From assembly GCA_050184225.1 (NCBI GenBank), contig JBFXAN010000171.1, positions 1 through 13,686 of the forward strand: DNA of 13,686 bases. The letters run 5' to 3'. The notes under the pieces are model-generated. The model made no database searches, had not been told where the DNA came from, and saw only the letters and a program-made list of their open reading frames with translations. Shown here one piece after another: positions 1 to 7,184 of this stretch; the stretch's first letter is position 1; the number at the start of each line of letters is the position of its first letter. The stretch comes from JBFXAN01 sp050184225. Lineage in GTDB: Bacteria; Chloroflexota; Dehalococcoidia; CAUJGQ01. The position numbers and the translations under genes were made by a program.

Positions 1-56
1 CATGGACCATGCCACCGTCAGTCTGTCGCATCGGTGACGCTGACCCCCACCCCCGA

Positions 57-100
57 TCAGGACTCCCCTCCCCTGCGAGGGGAGGGGTCGGGGGAGAGGT
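57..100 (+). repeat. Palindromic repeat element, copy 1
   Basis: The core is a perfect hairpin: a C4-T-C4-T arm at 65-74, a GCG loop at 75-77 and the complementary A-G4-A-G4 arm at 78-87. It is followed by a G-rich tail ending in AGAGGT. The same layout (CAGGACTCCC lead, pyrimidine arm, GCG loop, purine arm, G-rich tail) recurs at 1319-1364, and inverted at 1209-1247, so this is a dispersed family and not a private hairpin. It ends only a few bases before the candidate rplU promoter and could also terminate transcription from the left. It resembles REP-like or non-autonomous mobile palindromes; that assignment is inferred. Confidence 0.7.
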
Positions 101-105
101 CTGCA

Positions 106-135
106 TTGCTGAACCCTATCAAGATCTGGTATCAT
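106..135 (+). promoter_or_regulatory. Candidate extended -10 promoter for rplU operon
   Basis: TATCAT at 130-135 matches the sigma-70 -10 consensus at five of six positions. It is preceded by TG and one base (127-129), the extended -10 pattern. A weak -35-like TTGCTG lies at 106-111 with an 18-base spacer. The expected transcription start, near 142, leaves a short leader before the rplU ATG at 169. The position is sensible, but the -35 is poor and there is no experimental support. Confidence 0.45.
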
Positions 136-168
136 AACGTGGTGTGACCCTCAGAAGGACGGCAAACT

Positions 169-483
169 ATGTACGCGGTGATTCGGACGGGTGGAAAGCA
201 GTACACCGTCCGCCCCGGCGCAACGCTGGATGTGGAAAAGCTCGACGGCGATGTCGGAACCGCCATTGAACTGACCGATGTGTTAATGGTGGCAGACGGC
301 GATGCCGTGACCGTGGGGACGCCCAGCGTCGCCGGCGCGAAAGTCGTCGCCGAGGTCGTCGAACAGGGCAAGCACAAGAAGGTGGTGGTTTTCAAGTACA
401 AGCCGAAGATCCGCTATCGCAAGCGGACCGGCCACCGCCAGCAGTTCACGCGCCTGAGCGTGAAGGAAATTGTTGCGAAGTGA
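169..483 (+). CDS. rplU: 50S ribosomal protein L21
   Basis: This 104-residue protein has the usual L21 length and the typical opening MYAVIRTGGKQY, followed by a basic C-terminal half (KHKKVVVFKYKPKIRYRKRTGHRQ) that binds 23S rRNA. L21 is a structural protein of the large subunit, contacting 23S rRNA domain II and neighbouring L20. The ATG is preceded by AGAAGGA at 153-159, nine bases upstream, which supports the start. It is the first gene of a co-directional set with rpmA (86-nt gap) and rpmE, the common rplU-rpmA order. A candidate extended -10 promoter lies just upstream. Nothing in the coding sequence looks damaged. Confidence 0.98.
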   Translation: MYAVIRTGGKQYTVRPGATLDVEKLDGDVGTAIELTDVLMVADGDAVTVGTPSVAGAKVVAEVVEQGKHKKVVVFKYKPKIRYRKRTGHRQQFTRLSVKEIVAK

Positions 484-485
484 GT

Positions 486-550
486 AGGGAGTCGGGAATT
501 GGGAGTCGTGGGGCATAAGCCCGCCTCCCTACCCCGATTCCCGCCTCCCT
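486..550 (+). repeat. Imperfect inverted repeat between rplU and rpmA
   Basis: Bases 486-503 pair with 533-550 over 18 positions, with one mismatch and one G-U wobble, enclosing a 29-base loop. An alternative fold pairs 484-491 (GTAGGGAG) perfectly with 525-532. The repeat fills most of the 86-nt gap and ends shortly before the rpmA ribosome-binding site. It may be a dispersed intergenic repeat or an RNA hairpin that processes or stabilises the rplU-rpmA mRNA. The pairing is seen directly; any role is inferred. Confidence 0.55.
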
Positions 551-569
551 GGCGAGCGGAGCGAGCACA

Positions 570-854
570 ATGGCCCACAAGAAAGGCGTCGGCAGTTCAA
601 AGAACGGGCGCGACAGCAATCCCAAGATGCTCGGCGTCAAGCGATATGATGGCGAGCAGGTCCAGCCGGGTGTGATCATCGTCCGCCAGCGCGGCACGCA
701 CATTCATCCCGGTAAGAACGTCGGACTTGGCCGCGACTACACGATCTTTAGCAAGGTCGTGGGGCAGGTGAAGTTCGAGCCATACACCCGCGGTCGCAAG
801 CGGGTGAGTGTCTACCCGCCGGTGGCAGAAGCAACTGCCGCGGCGGATGACTAG
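570..854 (+). CDS. rpmA: 50S ribosomal protein L27
   Basis: The 94-residue protein begins MAHKKGVGSSKNGRDSN, the diagnostic L27 N-terminus, whose tail reaches toward the peptidyl transferase centre. The family core follows: GVKRYDGEQVQPG, then IIVRQRGTHIHPGKNVG and GRDYTIFSKVVGQVKFE. The mature-type N-terminus is encoded directly, so there is no cleavable leader of the kind found in Firmicutes. The C-terminus carries a short Ala/Asp-rich tail (about residues 84-94). GGAG at 558-561 lies eight bases before the ATG. It is the middle gene of the rplU-rpmA-rpmE set; the next gene starts 71 nt downstream. Confidence 0.98.
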   Translation: MAHKKGVGSSKNGRDSNPKMLGVKRYDGEQVQPGVIIVRQRGTHIHPGKNVGLGRDYTIFSKVVGQVKFEPYTRGRKRVSVYPPVAEATAAADD

Positions 855-925
855 CGCCCGATTACCACGGCGCCGCGCCCGCGGCCCGGTCGTGATCGAT
901 TCGCGCGGAGAGGAATCCAGGTTCG

Positions 926-1126
926 GTGAAGGCAAACATCCATCCAGAATATGTCGAGGCGACGGTGGTCTGCTCGTGTGGCAACACGTTCAAGACACGC
1001 TCGACCCGCGAGCGGCTGCATACGGAAGTGTGCAGCAACTGCCACCCATTCTTCACGGGTGAGCAGCGCATCGTCGATACGGCGGGCCGCGTCGAGCGGT
1101 TCAAGCGGCGCTATAACATGAAGTAG
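926..1126 (+). CDS. rpmE: 50S ribosomal protein L31, zinc-binding type
   Basis: The 66-residue protein begins MKANIHPEY, the L31 signature, and keeps four cysteines: C16 and C18 in VVCSCGN, and C36 and C39 in VCSNCHPFFTG. This makes it the zinc-containing (C+) form and not the cysteine-free, zinc-starvation paralog. L31 helps bridge the two ribosomal subunits. Translation starts at a GTG; the strong GGAGAGGA at 907-914, eleven bases upstream, supports that choice. It is the last gene of the operon, followed after 30 nt by a hairpin terminator. Its place directly after rpmA, where many bacteria have obg, is a notable operon arrangement. Confidence 0.97.
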   Translation: MKANIHPEYVEATVVCSCGNTFKTRSTRERLHTEVCSNCHPFFTGEQRIVDTAGRVERFKRRYNMK

Positions 1127-1156
1127 CCGACGCGATCCAAATATCGCGGCACAAAG

Positions 1157-1190
1157 AAGCGGCTGAGGTGCGATACCCTCAGCCGCTTTG
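1157..1190 (+). terminator. Rho-independent-type terminator after rpmE
   Basis: A perfect 12-bp stem (AAGCGGCTGAGG at 1157-1168 with CCTCAGCCGCTT at 1177-1188) encloses an 8-base loop. A T-rich but interrupted stretch follows (1187-1208). It sits 30 bases after the rpmE stop and is well placed to end the ribosomal operon. The T tract is weak, so termination may be incomplete or helped by the palindromic element that follows at 1209. Confidence 0.75.
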
Positions 1191-1208
1191 CTGTGTCTGT
1201 GCGTCTTT

Positions 1209-1364
1209 ACCTAACCCCCCGGCCCCCTTCCCTCGCAGGGAAGGGGGTGCCTCATTCTACCGAGGGTGCCAGTAGCTCGTTGGGCGACACCGACGATGCT
1301 CGATCAACCATGGTTGCCCAGGACTCCCCCTTCCCTGCGAGGGAAGGGGGCCGGGGGGTTAGGT
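1209..1364. repeat. Perfect 39-bp inverted pair of palindromic elements
   Basis: Bases 1209-1247 are the exact reverse complement of 1326-1364, with 78 bases between. Each arm also contains its own hairpin (CCCCCTTCCCT, a short GCG-type loop, AGGGAAGGGGG), so the DNA or RNA can fold locally or as one long stem. The interior holds a perfect 12-bp palindrome, CAACCATGGTTG, at 1305-1316. The right arm belongs to the same family as the element at 57-100. It also contains the secDF stop codon (TAA on the minus strand, 1359-1361). The pair lies between the convergent rpmE and secDF genes and may act as a bidirectional terminator or be a MITE-like insertion. Confidence 0.85.
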
Positions 1365-3743
1365 AGTCGGCGCCGGTGCATGTTGCTCGGCCGCGCGATC
1401 CTTACCGCGACCGAACCGCCGCAGCAGCGGTTGGAACGGGCGGGTGAAGGTGCCGTGTTCCCACTCCACCAGCAACTGGCTGGCGACGAAGAGGGAGCTG
1501 TAGGTACCGCTGAGCATGCCGATCAGCAGCACCAGGTTGAAGGTGCGGATCGTCTCGCCGCCGAACAGCAGCAGTGAGATCAGCGGGAAGACCACCGTCA
1601 AGGTGGTCGTCAGCGAACGGCCCAGCGTCTGGAGCAGGCTCTCGTTGACGGTCGTATCAAAGCTCGGTGAGACGTTACGCCGTAGATTCTCGCGGATTCG
1701 GTCAAAGACCACGATCGTGTCGTGCACGGAGAAGCCGATCACCGTGAGCAGCGCCGTGATGAAGAGCGTGTTGATCTCGGTATCGAAGACTTTGCCGAAG
1801 ATCGAGAACAATCCCAGCACAAGCACCACGTCATGCAGCAGCGCGATGATCGCACACAAGCCGTAGCGCACGGGGTTCTGTACCGCTCGGAAGGCCCAGC
1901 TGATGTACAGCAGGATCGCCACGGTCGAGGCGATCACGGCCCAGGTCGCCTTCTGCACGATCTCGCGGGAGACGGCGGCGGAGACGGTATCGGACTCCAG
2001 TCGTTGGACCTCGCCGAAGCGGGTGCTGAACTCGTTTACGATCGAGTCCAACTCGGACGGCGGCGCCGGGCCGAACTCCGGCGCGGAAACGTCACCGGCC
2101 AGTTCGCGCGTCCGGAACAGGAAATCACCCTCGCTGGTTCGCTGCACGCGGCTGTCGCCGTATCCGAGGTCATCGAGCGTGGAACGGACATCCTCCTGAC
2201 TCGGCGGCTCGGCAAAGCGCAGGGTGAACGTCGTGCCGGAGGTGAATTCGATCCCCGGCTTCAGCGACGGTGGAATCATCAGGGAGATGATGCCGGGGAC
2301 CATGATCGCGATCGAGACGAGGAACAGAATGCGCCGGTGTCCCACCAGGTTCAGCCAGCTCGGCAGCCGCCGTTGTGGTGGAAGCTGCGGCACACCGTTG
2401 ATCATCTCCGGCCGCTCGACACCGAAGAGCTTCCAGTTCCGGGCCAGGGGTGTTCCGACCAGCAGCCGGAGGTAGGTCCGCGTCACGATGATCGATGAGA
2501 AGAGGCTGATGATCACACCGATCAGCAGCGTCAGGGCAAATCCCTTCACCAGCGCCGCACCAAACTGGTCGCCGAACCAGAAGAGGATCACCGACGTGAT
2601 GATCGTCGCCACATTGCTATCGCGGATCGAGGTCCAGGCGCGGCCGAAGCCGCGTTCGATCGCGGTGTAGAGGCTGGCGCCGCCGCGGATCTCTTCCTTC
2701 ATCCGCTCGAATATCAGGACATTGGCGTCCACGGCCATACCGATCGACAGGATGAACGCTGCGAGGCCGGCAAGCGTCAGCGTCACCGGGATCAGTTTGA
2801 ACAGCGCAAGCATGACCAGCGAGTAGGTGACGAGCGCGAGCGTCGCGATCACGCCGGGCAGCCGGTAGAGCAGGATCATGAACAGCGCGACGACGCCGAA
2901 CCCGATCGCACCGGCGATCAAGCTCTTGTCAACCGCATCGCTGCCGAGCGTCGCGTCGACCTCGGTCTGCTGGACGATGGCGAAGGGCAGCGGCAGGGCG
3001 CCGGCGTTGAGCTGCGCCACCAGCCGGCGCGCCTCTGAGGCTTCCAGTCCGGTGATCTGACCGGTTTCGTCGATGCGGCTGTTCACGGTCGGCGCGGAGA
3101 CAAGCTCGTCGTCGAGGAAAATCCCGAGCGGGCGGCCGATGTTGCGCTGGGTGATATCGCCCATCATCCGGCCACCCTCGCTGTTGAACTCGAAGGTGAC
3201 GGCGGGCAGCCCTGCCGGATCGGTGCTAACGAATGAGTTTGGCTTGAGGAAGCGTCCCGTCAGTGGGACAAGGTTCCCCGCGTTGTCCCTCGCCGTCGCC
3301 GGCTCCCAGGCGGGTGTGCCGTCGGCGTTGGTCTTGGCCTGACCGGTTTGGGGATCGATCGGCACCTCTTTGAACTCCAGCGACGCCGTTCGACCGACGA
3401 GGTTCCGCGCGTCCTCCGGCGACATGCCGGGCATCGATACGGCGATCCGGTTGGACCCTTGCCGCTCAATCTCCGATTCGGCGACGCCAAAGGCGTTGAC
3501 TCGACGTTCAAAGACCTGTGTGGCGGTGTCGAGCGCCTGGTCGAGGTTCTCGAGGTCTTCCTCTGGTATTTGGCTCGTGTCCGCCTGGAGGACGATGCGC
3601 GTGCCGCCGCGCAGGTCCAGCCCAAGGCGGAAGTCCTCCCGTTGGAGGCTGCCGATATTGATCGGCAGCAGCACCACCAGGAGCGAGGCGGCGGTGATCA
3701 GGACGATGAAGAGCAGCAGATATCGATTGGCCTTGCTTCGCAT
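1359..3743 (-). CDS. secDF: Protein translocase subunit SecDF (fused SecD-SecF)
   Basis: The 794-residue inner-membrane RND-family protein uses the proton gradient to help pull secreted proteins out of the SecYEG channel. The SecD half has TM1 at about 9-30, the family motif GLDLRGG at 41-47, a periplasmic head domain to about 270, and a TM bundle with GMAVDANVLIFERMKEE (D339). The SecF half starts near 460, with TM at about 471-490, a head domain, and a bundle containing ALLHDVVLVLG (D638) and GFSVHDTIVVFDRIREN (670-686). D339 and D638 match the acidic residues proposed for proton relay in Thermus SecDF. The SecF head motif reads GIEFTSGT, where GxDFxGG is usual. yajC lies 9 nt upstream. The stop codon lies inside a palindromic repeat. 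Confidence 0.97.
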   Translation of the reverse strand: MRSKANRYLLLFIVLITAASLLVVLLPINIGSLQREDFRLGLDLRGGTRIVLQADTSQIPEEDLENLDQALDTATQVFERRVNAFGVAESEIERQGSNRIAVSMPGMSPEDARNLVGRTASLEFKEVPIDPQTGQAKTNADGTPAWEPATARDNAGNLVPLTGRFLKPNSFVSTDPAGLPAVTFEFNSEGGRMMGDITQRNIGRPLGIFLDDELVSAPTVNSRIDETGQITGLEASEARRLVAQLNAGALPLPFAIVQQTEVDATLGSDAVDKSLIAGAIGFGVVALFMILLYRLPGVIATLALVTYSLVMLALFKLIPVTLTLAGLAAFILSIGMAVDANVLIFERMKEEIRGGASLYTAIERGFGRAWTSIRDSNVATIITSVILFWFGDQFGAALVKGFALTLLIGVIISLFSSIIVTRTYLRLLVGTPLARNWKLFGVERPEMINGVPQLPPQRRLPSWLNLVGHRRILFLVSIAIMVPGIISLMIPPSLKPGIEFTSGTTFTLRFAEPPSQEDVRSTLDDLGYGDSRVQRTSEGDFLFRTRELAGDVSAPEFGPAPPSELDSIVNEFSTRFGEVQRLESDTVSAAVSREIVQKATWAVIASTVAILLYISWAFRAVQNPVRYGLCAIIALLHDVVLVLGLFSIFGKVFDTEINTLFITALLTVIGFSVHDTIVVFDRIRENLRRNVSPSFDTTVNESLLQTLGRSLTTTLTVVFPLISLLLFGGETIRTFNLVLLIGMLSGTYSSLFVASQLLVEWEHGTFTRPFQPLLRRFGRGKDRAAEQHAPAPTT

Positions 3744-3752
3744 GCTGAGTGA

Positions 3753-4124
3753 CTATCCCCCCTCTGCCGTCACGGTCCTCGATGCCGCATCCGCGCTACG
3801 CCCATCGGTCGGTTTCGGCCGCACGTCGACCGCTTCAGGGCGCGACAGGAGCTCGGTGATCGCGGTAACGCGCGCCCGCACGATCAATCCACTACCGAGG
3901 TCGAGCGAGATGATCGCGGGTCCGTCGTCCGGTTCCGTCACGGCGACGACGCGGCCGAGAAATCCGCTGCTGGTCGCCACCTCGTCGCCGACCTGGAGAT
4001 CCGAAACGACACGGCGCGCCTTGCGCTGTGCATCGACGGTGGGACGATAAAAGAGGAAGTAGACGGTTCCCAGCGCGATCGTGGAGAACACGACGAGTTG
4101 CATCATCAGTTGTAAGGAAGTCAT
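3753..4124 (-). CDS. yajC: Preprotein translocase accessory subunit YajC
   Basis: This 123-residue membrane protein has one N-terminal transmembrane segment (about residues 7-26). It is followed by the YajC signature YFLFYRPTVDAQRKARR, then a small cytosolic domain with LQVGDEVATSSGFLGRVVAV. YajC associates with SecDF and SecYEG. The C-terminal tail (about 95-123) is a longer, low-complexity extension. The stop is only 9 nt from the secDF start, so the two genes are almost certainly co-transcribed and perhaps translationally coupled. The 77-nt gap to the upstream cca gene contains no terminator that I can see, so the pair may belong to a longer transcript. Confidence 0.95.
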   Translation of the reverse strand: MTSLQLMMQLVVFSTIALGTVYFLFYRPTVDAQRKARRVVSDLQVGDEVATSSGFLGRVVAVTEPDDGPAIISLDLGSGLIVRARVTAITELLSRPEAVDVRPKPTDGRSADAASRTVTAEGG

Positions 4125-4201
4125 CGTTCGTCACCCATGCGATGCGGTCTGCCGTCCGATCCACCATCGACCGCACGTTTCATCGTACCCCAGATCGGCG
4201 G

Positions 4202-5683
4202 TCACGATCCCCCGGCGAGCAGTGATCGCGCATAATGGAGCGCCTGATCGCGCGTCGTGATCTCGCCGGCGGCTTCGGCTTCCGTCAGTTCGTCGAGGAC
4301 ACGGCCGAGCGCCGGGCCGGGCGCCATGCCGAGTTCCGCGATCAGGTCGTGGCCCGTGACCAGGCGTTGCGGCTTCACCAGCGTCTCCCGCTCGACCCGC
4401 TGCCGCAGGATCCAACCGGTATAGGCGACATGTGCCGCCCACTGTTCCGGACTTTGACGCGGACCCGCTGCCGCCGCCCCATCGGCAAGGAACAGCACGA
4501 GCAGTTCCGGCGTCAGGCCGCCGAGATCGCGAAAGAGCCGATAGAGCGCGCGCGGCGTCGGCTGCTGTCCCACCGCCGCCAGCTGCCCCGGTCGCAGGTG
4601 CTCTCGAACCAGCAACTCGGCGGCCTTCGTCTCGCGGTGGCTGAACTTGAGCCGCCGCAAGATGGCGCCGGCGACATCGCTGCCTCGCTCCGAATGGCCG
4701 AAGAAACGCACCCGCCCGTCCTCTTGCACCGTCCGCGTCTCCGGTTTGCTCACATCATGCAAGAGTCCAGTCAGCTTCAAGAGCGTCCGTCTGGTCCGGC
4801 CCTCGATCATCTCGGCGTCCCAGTACGCCCGCTCCGCGAATTCCACCGGCCAGTCACGCCACAGGATCGCGCGCCGCGACCGGCACGCTGCATCGTCACG
4901 TTGGTTGCCAAGGAGGCAATCGAGGACGGCGACGGTTTCGACGGAGTGGTTGAAGACATCCCAGTAATGATGTTCCGCCGGTTGGACGCATCCCTTGGCC
5001 GGGATCAGTTCGGGCAGGATCTGATCGAGGAGGTTCAGCCGGTCGAGCAGCCGAATACCATCGGCGGCGTGCGGCGTGTCGAAGATGCGGGCGATCTCGT
5101 CCCGCTGACGTTCACCGGAGGTGCGCCGAATCTGATCCGCATCCGCGGCGATGATCGCCGCGCTTGCGTCGTCGAGCGTGAACTCTAGCTCGGTCGCAAA
5201 CCGCACCGCTCGCAGCGCGCGCAGCGGGTCTGCCGCGACCGCGCTATCCGAAACCAGCCGCAGCCGCCGGTCGCCAATATCCTCGATCCCTCCGAACGGG
5301 TCGATCGGACTGCCGCCCTCCGGTGCGATCGCGATCGCGTTCATCGTGAAGTCACGCTGGTGGAGATCGTCGTCGATCGAGCCGCGTATTCGAGTTATGT
5401 CGAGGTAAGCGAAGCGGTCCGATGCCGCCCGCGGCGTCACCCGCCACGCGCCGTGCTCCTGACTCAGCGGAAAGACGTGGGCATCCAGCGTCGAGGCAAG
5501 CCGCTTGGCCACGATTGCCGGTTCTGCACCGACGGTGATGTCGATGTCGAGCGTCGGCCGTCCCAGCAGGCGATCGCGGACGTAGCCGCCGACGACATAC
5601 ACCGCGCCGCCGTCACCGAGCGAGCGACGGATCGCGGCAGCCAGCGGCTCCGGCAGCCCTGAGATCGGTGCGACGTTTTTCAT
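4202..5683 (-). CDS. cca: Class II tRNA nucleotidyltransferase with HD domain (cca type)
   Basis: The 493-residue protein has the class II nucleotidyltransferase head: GGYVRDRLLG at 32-41, the metal-binding DIDIT at 46-50, RDFTMNAIA at 110-118, DPFGG at 128-132, DPLRALRAVRF at 152-162 and ERQRDEI at 191-197. A C-terminal HD phosphohydrolase-like domain follows: H246 in VFNHSVETV, H309-D310 in LLHDVSKP, and H330. The family adds CCA, or only A or CC, to tRNA 3' ends, and related enzymes are poly(A) polymerases; motifs alone do not decide which. The ATG at 5683 is chosen because the open frame further upstream overlaps def and reads as non-coding. def lies 31 nt upstream. Confidence 0.9.
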   Translation of the reverse strand: MKNVAPISGLPEPLAAAIRRSLGDGGAVYVVGGYVRDRLLGRPTLDIDITVGAEPAIVAKRLASTLDAHVFPLSQEHGAWRVTPRAASDRFAYLDITRIRGSIDDDLHQRDFTMNAIAIAPEGGSPIDPFGGIEDIGDRRLRLVSDSAVAADPLRALRAVRFATELEFTLDDASAAIIAADADQIRRTSGERQRDEIARIFDTPHAADGIRLLDRLNLLDQILPELIPAKGCVQPAEHHYWDVFNHSVETVAVLDCLLGNQRDDAACRSRRAILWRDWPVEFAERAYWDAEMIEGRTRRTLLKLTGLLHDVSKPETRTVQEDGRVRFFGHSERGSDVAGAILRRLKFSHRETKAAELLVREHLRPGQLAAVGQQPTPRALYRLFRDLGGLTPELLVLFLADGAAAAGPRQSPEQWAAHVAYTGWILRQRVERETLVKPQRLVTGHDLIAELGMAPGPALGRVLDELTEAEAAGEITTRDQALHYARSLLAGGS

Positions 5684-5714
5684 GGAGCGGTGTGCCGGCG
5701 TCCTGAAATGGCAG

Positions 5715-6260
5715 CTAGATTGTGTACTGCTCGGGGCCGTCCTGAACGACCCCTTCCGCCGCGTGCTCGTCTGGAGCCAGGCGATAGAGGTGATCCGGGC
5801 TTTCGATGTGGTCGAGAAACAGGATGCCGTTGGTGTGATCGATCTCATGCTGCACGGCCTGGGCGAGAAACTCGGTCGCGCGGATCCGATACTCCTTGCC
5901 CTTCCGGTCAAGCCCTTTGGCAACGATCCGCATGCAGCGCTCGATCTCTCCGCGATAGCCGGGAACGGAGAGGCAGCCTTCATCGACGATGTACGGCCCG
6001 GTGCACTTGACGATCTCGCCGTTGATCAGGATCAGCGGGTCGGCCCCCTCCTTCACATAGCCATGCTCGATCACGAGCAGCTTGAGTGGTTGTCCGACCT
6101 GTTGTGCCGCCAGGCCAACACCATGCGCGTCGCGCATGGTTTCAATCATGTCGTCGATCAATCGTTGAATGCTCGCCGATTTCAGTTGTTCCGGCGTGAT
6201 CCGCCGGCCCTTCTGGCGCAGAATCGGATCGCCCAACAGTCGAATATCCAGGATAGACAC
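5715..6260 (-). CDS. def: Peptide deformylase
   Basis: This 181-residue metalloenzyme removes the N-formyl group from nascent proteins. All three family motifs are intact: GVGLAAQ at 47-53, EGCLS at 94-98 (the Cys binds metal) and QHEIDH at 137-142 (two His ligands and the catalytic Glu). The start is a GTG. A GGGAG ribosome-binding site (6267-6271 on the complementary strand) lies six bases upstream and supports it. The length fits a standard bacterial deformylase, with a modest C-terminal tail after about residue 165. It lies 135 nt downstream of the ABC ATPase gene and 31 nt upstream of cca on the same strand. fmt is not next to it, although def-fmt pairs are common elsewhere. Confidence 0.97.
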   Translation of the reverse strand: MSILDIRLLGDPILRQKGRRITPEQLKSASIQRLIDDMIETMRDAHGVGLAAQQVGQPLKLLVIEHGYVKEGADPLILINGEIVKCTGPYIVDEGCLSVPGYRGEIERCMRIVAKGLDRKGKEYRIRATEFLAQAVQHEIDHTNGILFLDHIESPDHLYRLAPDEHAAEGVVQDGPEQYTI

Positions 6261-6395
6261 AAGCCGCTCCCATCTGGTCCTACCATCCTCAGTGTACGAA
6301 ACAGAGCGCCGGCGCGAAAACAGGAGCGGCGGACGATCGATGCGCAGCTCGGTCCCGGCTTCGCCTATCGACGGGTTTGCGGGCAGCTCTGCTGC

Positions 6396-7184
6396 TCAGG
6401 TTTCGGGGGTAACGGCGCGGAGCGGCACGACCGCAGGGATACCGGTCGCGCCGAACAGCAGTTCAACCTCGACACCGAATACCTCGCGAATGATCTCGGG
6501 CCGGAGGACGGACTCCGGCGGTCCATCGGCGACAGCGGCGCCGTCTCGTAACATCACCATCCGTCCGGCAAAGCGTGCCGCCTGGCCGAGGTCATGCAGC
6601 GCGGCAACCACCGTCAGACCCTGCTCCGCGTTCAAACGCCCGACAAGATCGAGAACGGCAAGCTGATGCGCCAGGTCGAGGTAGGCGGTAGGTTCATCGA
6701 GCAGCAGGATCTCAGGCTCCTGCGCCAGGGCGAGCGCAAACCACGCCCGTTGCGCTTCACCGCCGGACAGCTCGCGGACCTTGCGATCGGCGAACACGGT
6801 CATATCCGTCTGCTCGAGCGCGGACTCGATCGCGGCGGCGTCGTGTGGCGTTGGCAGTGACAGGAACCCCTGATGTGGATGCCGGCCGAATGCGACCAGG
6901 TCACGGATGGTTAGCTCTCCGATCGGCTCGTGCGACTGTGCCAGCAACGCCACCCGCCGTGCGAAGCGGTCCGGCGGCCACGATGCCAGCGAGCGGCCAT
7001 CCAATTCGACCACGCCACCGCTTGGTCGCAGCAATCGGGCCAGTCCGCGGAGGAACGTCGATTTGCCCGATCCATTTGGACCAAGCAACGCGACAAACTC
7101 ACCGGATTGAAGCGTGAAGTCGATGCCCTTCACCACCTCCCGCCGGTTGTAGCCGAGGCGCAGACCGCGCGCGACGAGGCTCAC
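6396..7184 (-). CDS. FecE/FhuC-type ABC transporter ATP-binding protein
   Basis: The 262-residue ATPase powers uptake through the permease encoded just upstream. Visible motifs are Walker A GPNGSGKST (35-43), Q-loop Q83, signature LSGGEAQRA (139-147), Walker B ILLLDEPTA with catalytic E164, and switch H197. The segment TIRDLVAFGRHPHQG (92-106) is typical of iron-siderophore, heme and cobalamin importers (the FepC/FhuC/BtuD group). The start is a GTG overlapping the permease TGA by 3 bases (GTGA arrangement), with a strong GAGGAGG site five bases upstream, so translation is coupled. The substrate is not resolved by the ATPase sequence. Confidence 0.94.
   Translation of the reverse strand: MSLVARGLRLGYNRREVVKGIDFTLQSGEFVALLGPNGSGKSTFLRGLARLLRPSGGVVELDGRSLASWPPDRFARRVALLAQSHEPIGELTIRDLVAFGRHPHQGFLSLPTPHDAAAIESALEQTDMTVFADRKVRELSGGEAQRAWFALALAQEPEILLLDEPTAYLDLAHQLAVLDLVGRLNAEQGLTVVAALHDLGQAARFAGRMVMLRDGAAVADGPPESVLRPEIIREVFGVEVELLFGATGIPAVVPLRAVTPET

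Noticed and set aside
1..56. The 3' end of a gene to the left, or the palindrome CATGGACCATG as an operator
   Set aside because: No reading frame shows convincing protein character, and an 11-base palindrome at the window edge cannot be interpreted.
57..1364. CRISPR array from the repeated palindromes
   Set aside because: Only three copies occur, with irregular spacing and differing orientation, and there are no regular spacers.
1722..2498. A 258-codon open frame antisense to secDF
   Set aside because: It lies wholly inside a well-supported gene; its protein is low-complexity Arg/Gln/His/Gly-rich, as expected for a frame opposite a GC-rich gene.
5684..5983. A 100-residue N-terminal extension of the tRNA nucleotidyltransferase
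   Set aside because: It overlaps def on the same strand in another frame, is Ser/Arg-rich without family motifs, and an ATG at 5683 gives a normal-length enzyme.
6261..6395. A promoter for def (TACACT, minus strand, near 6291-6296)
   Set aside because: The -10 matches four of six positions and no acceptable -35 is found at the right distance; a small hairpin at 6383-6395 is also too weak to call.
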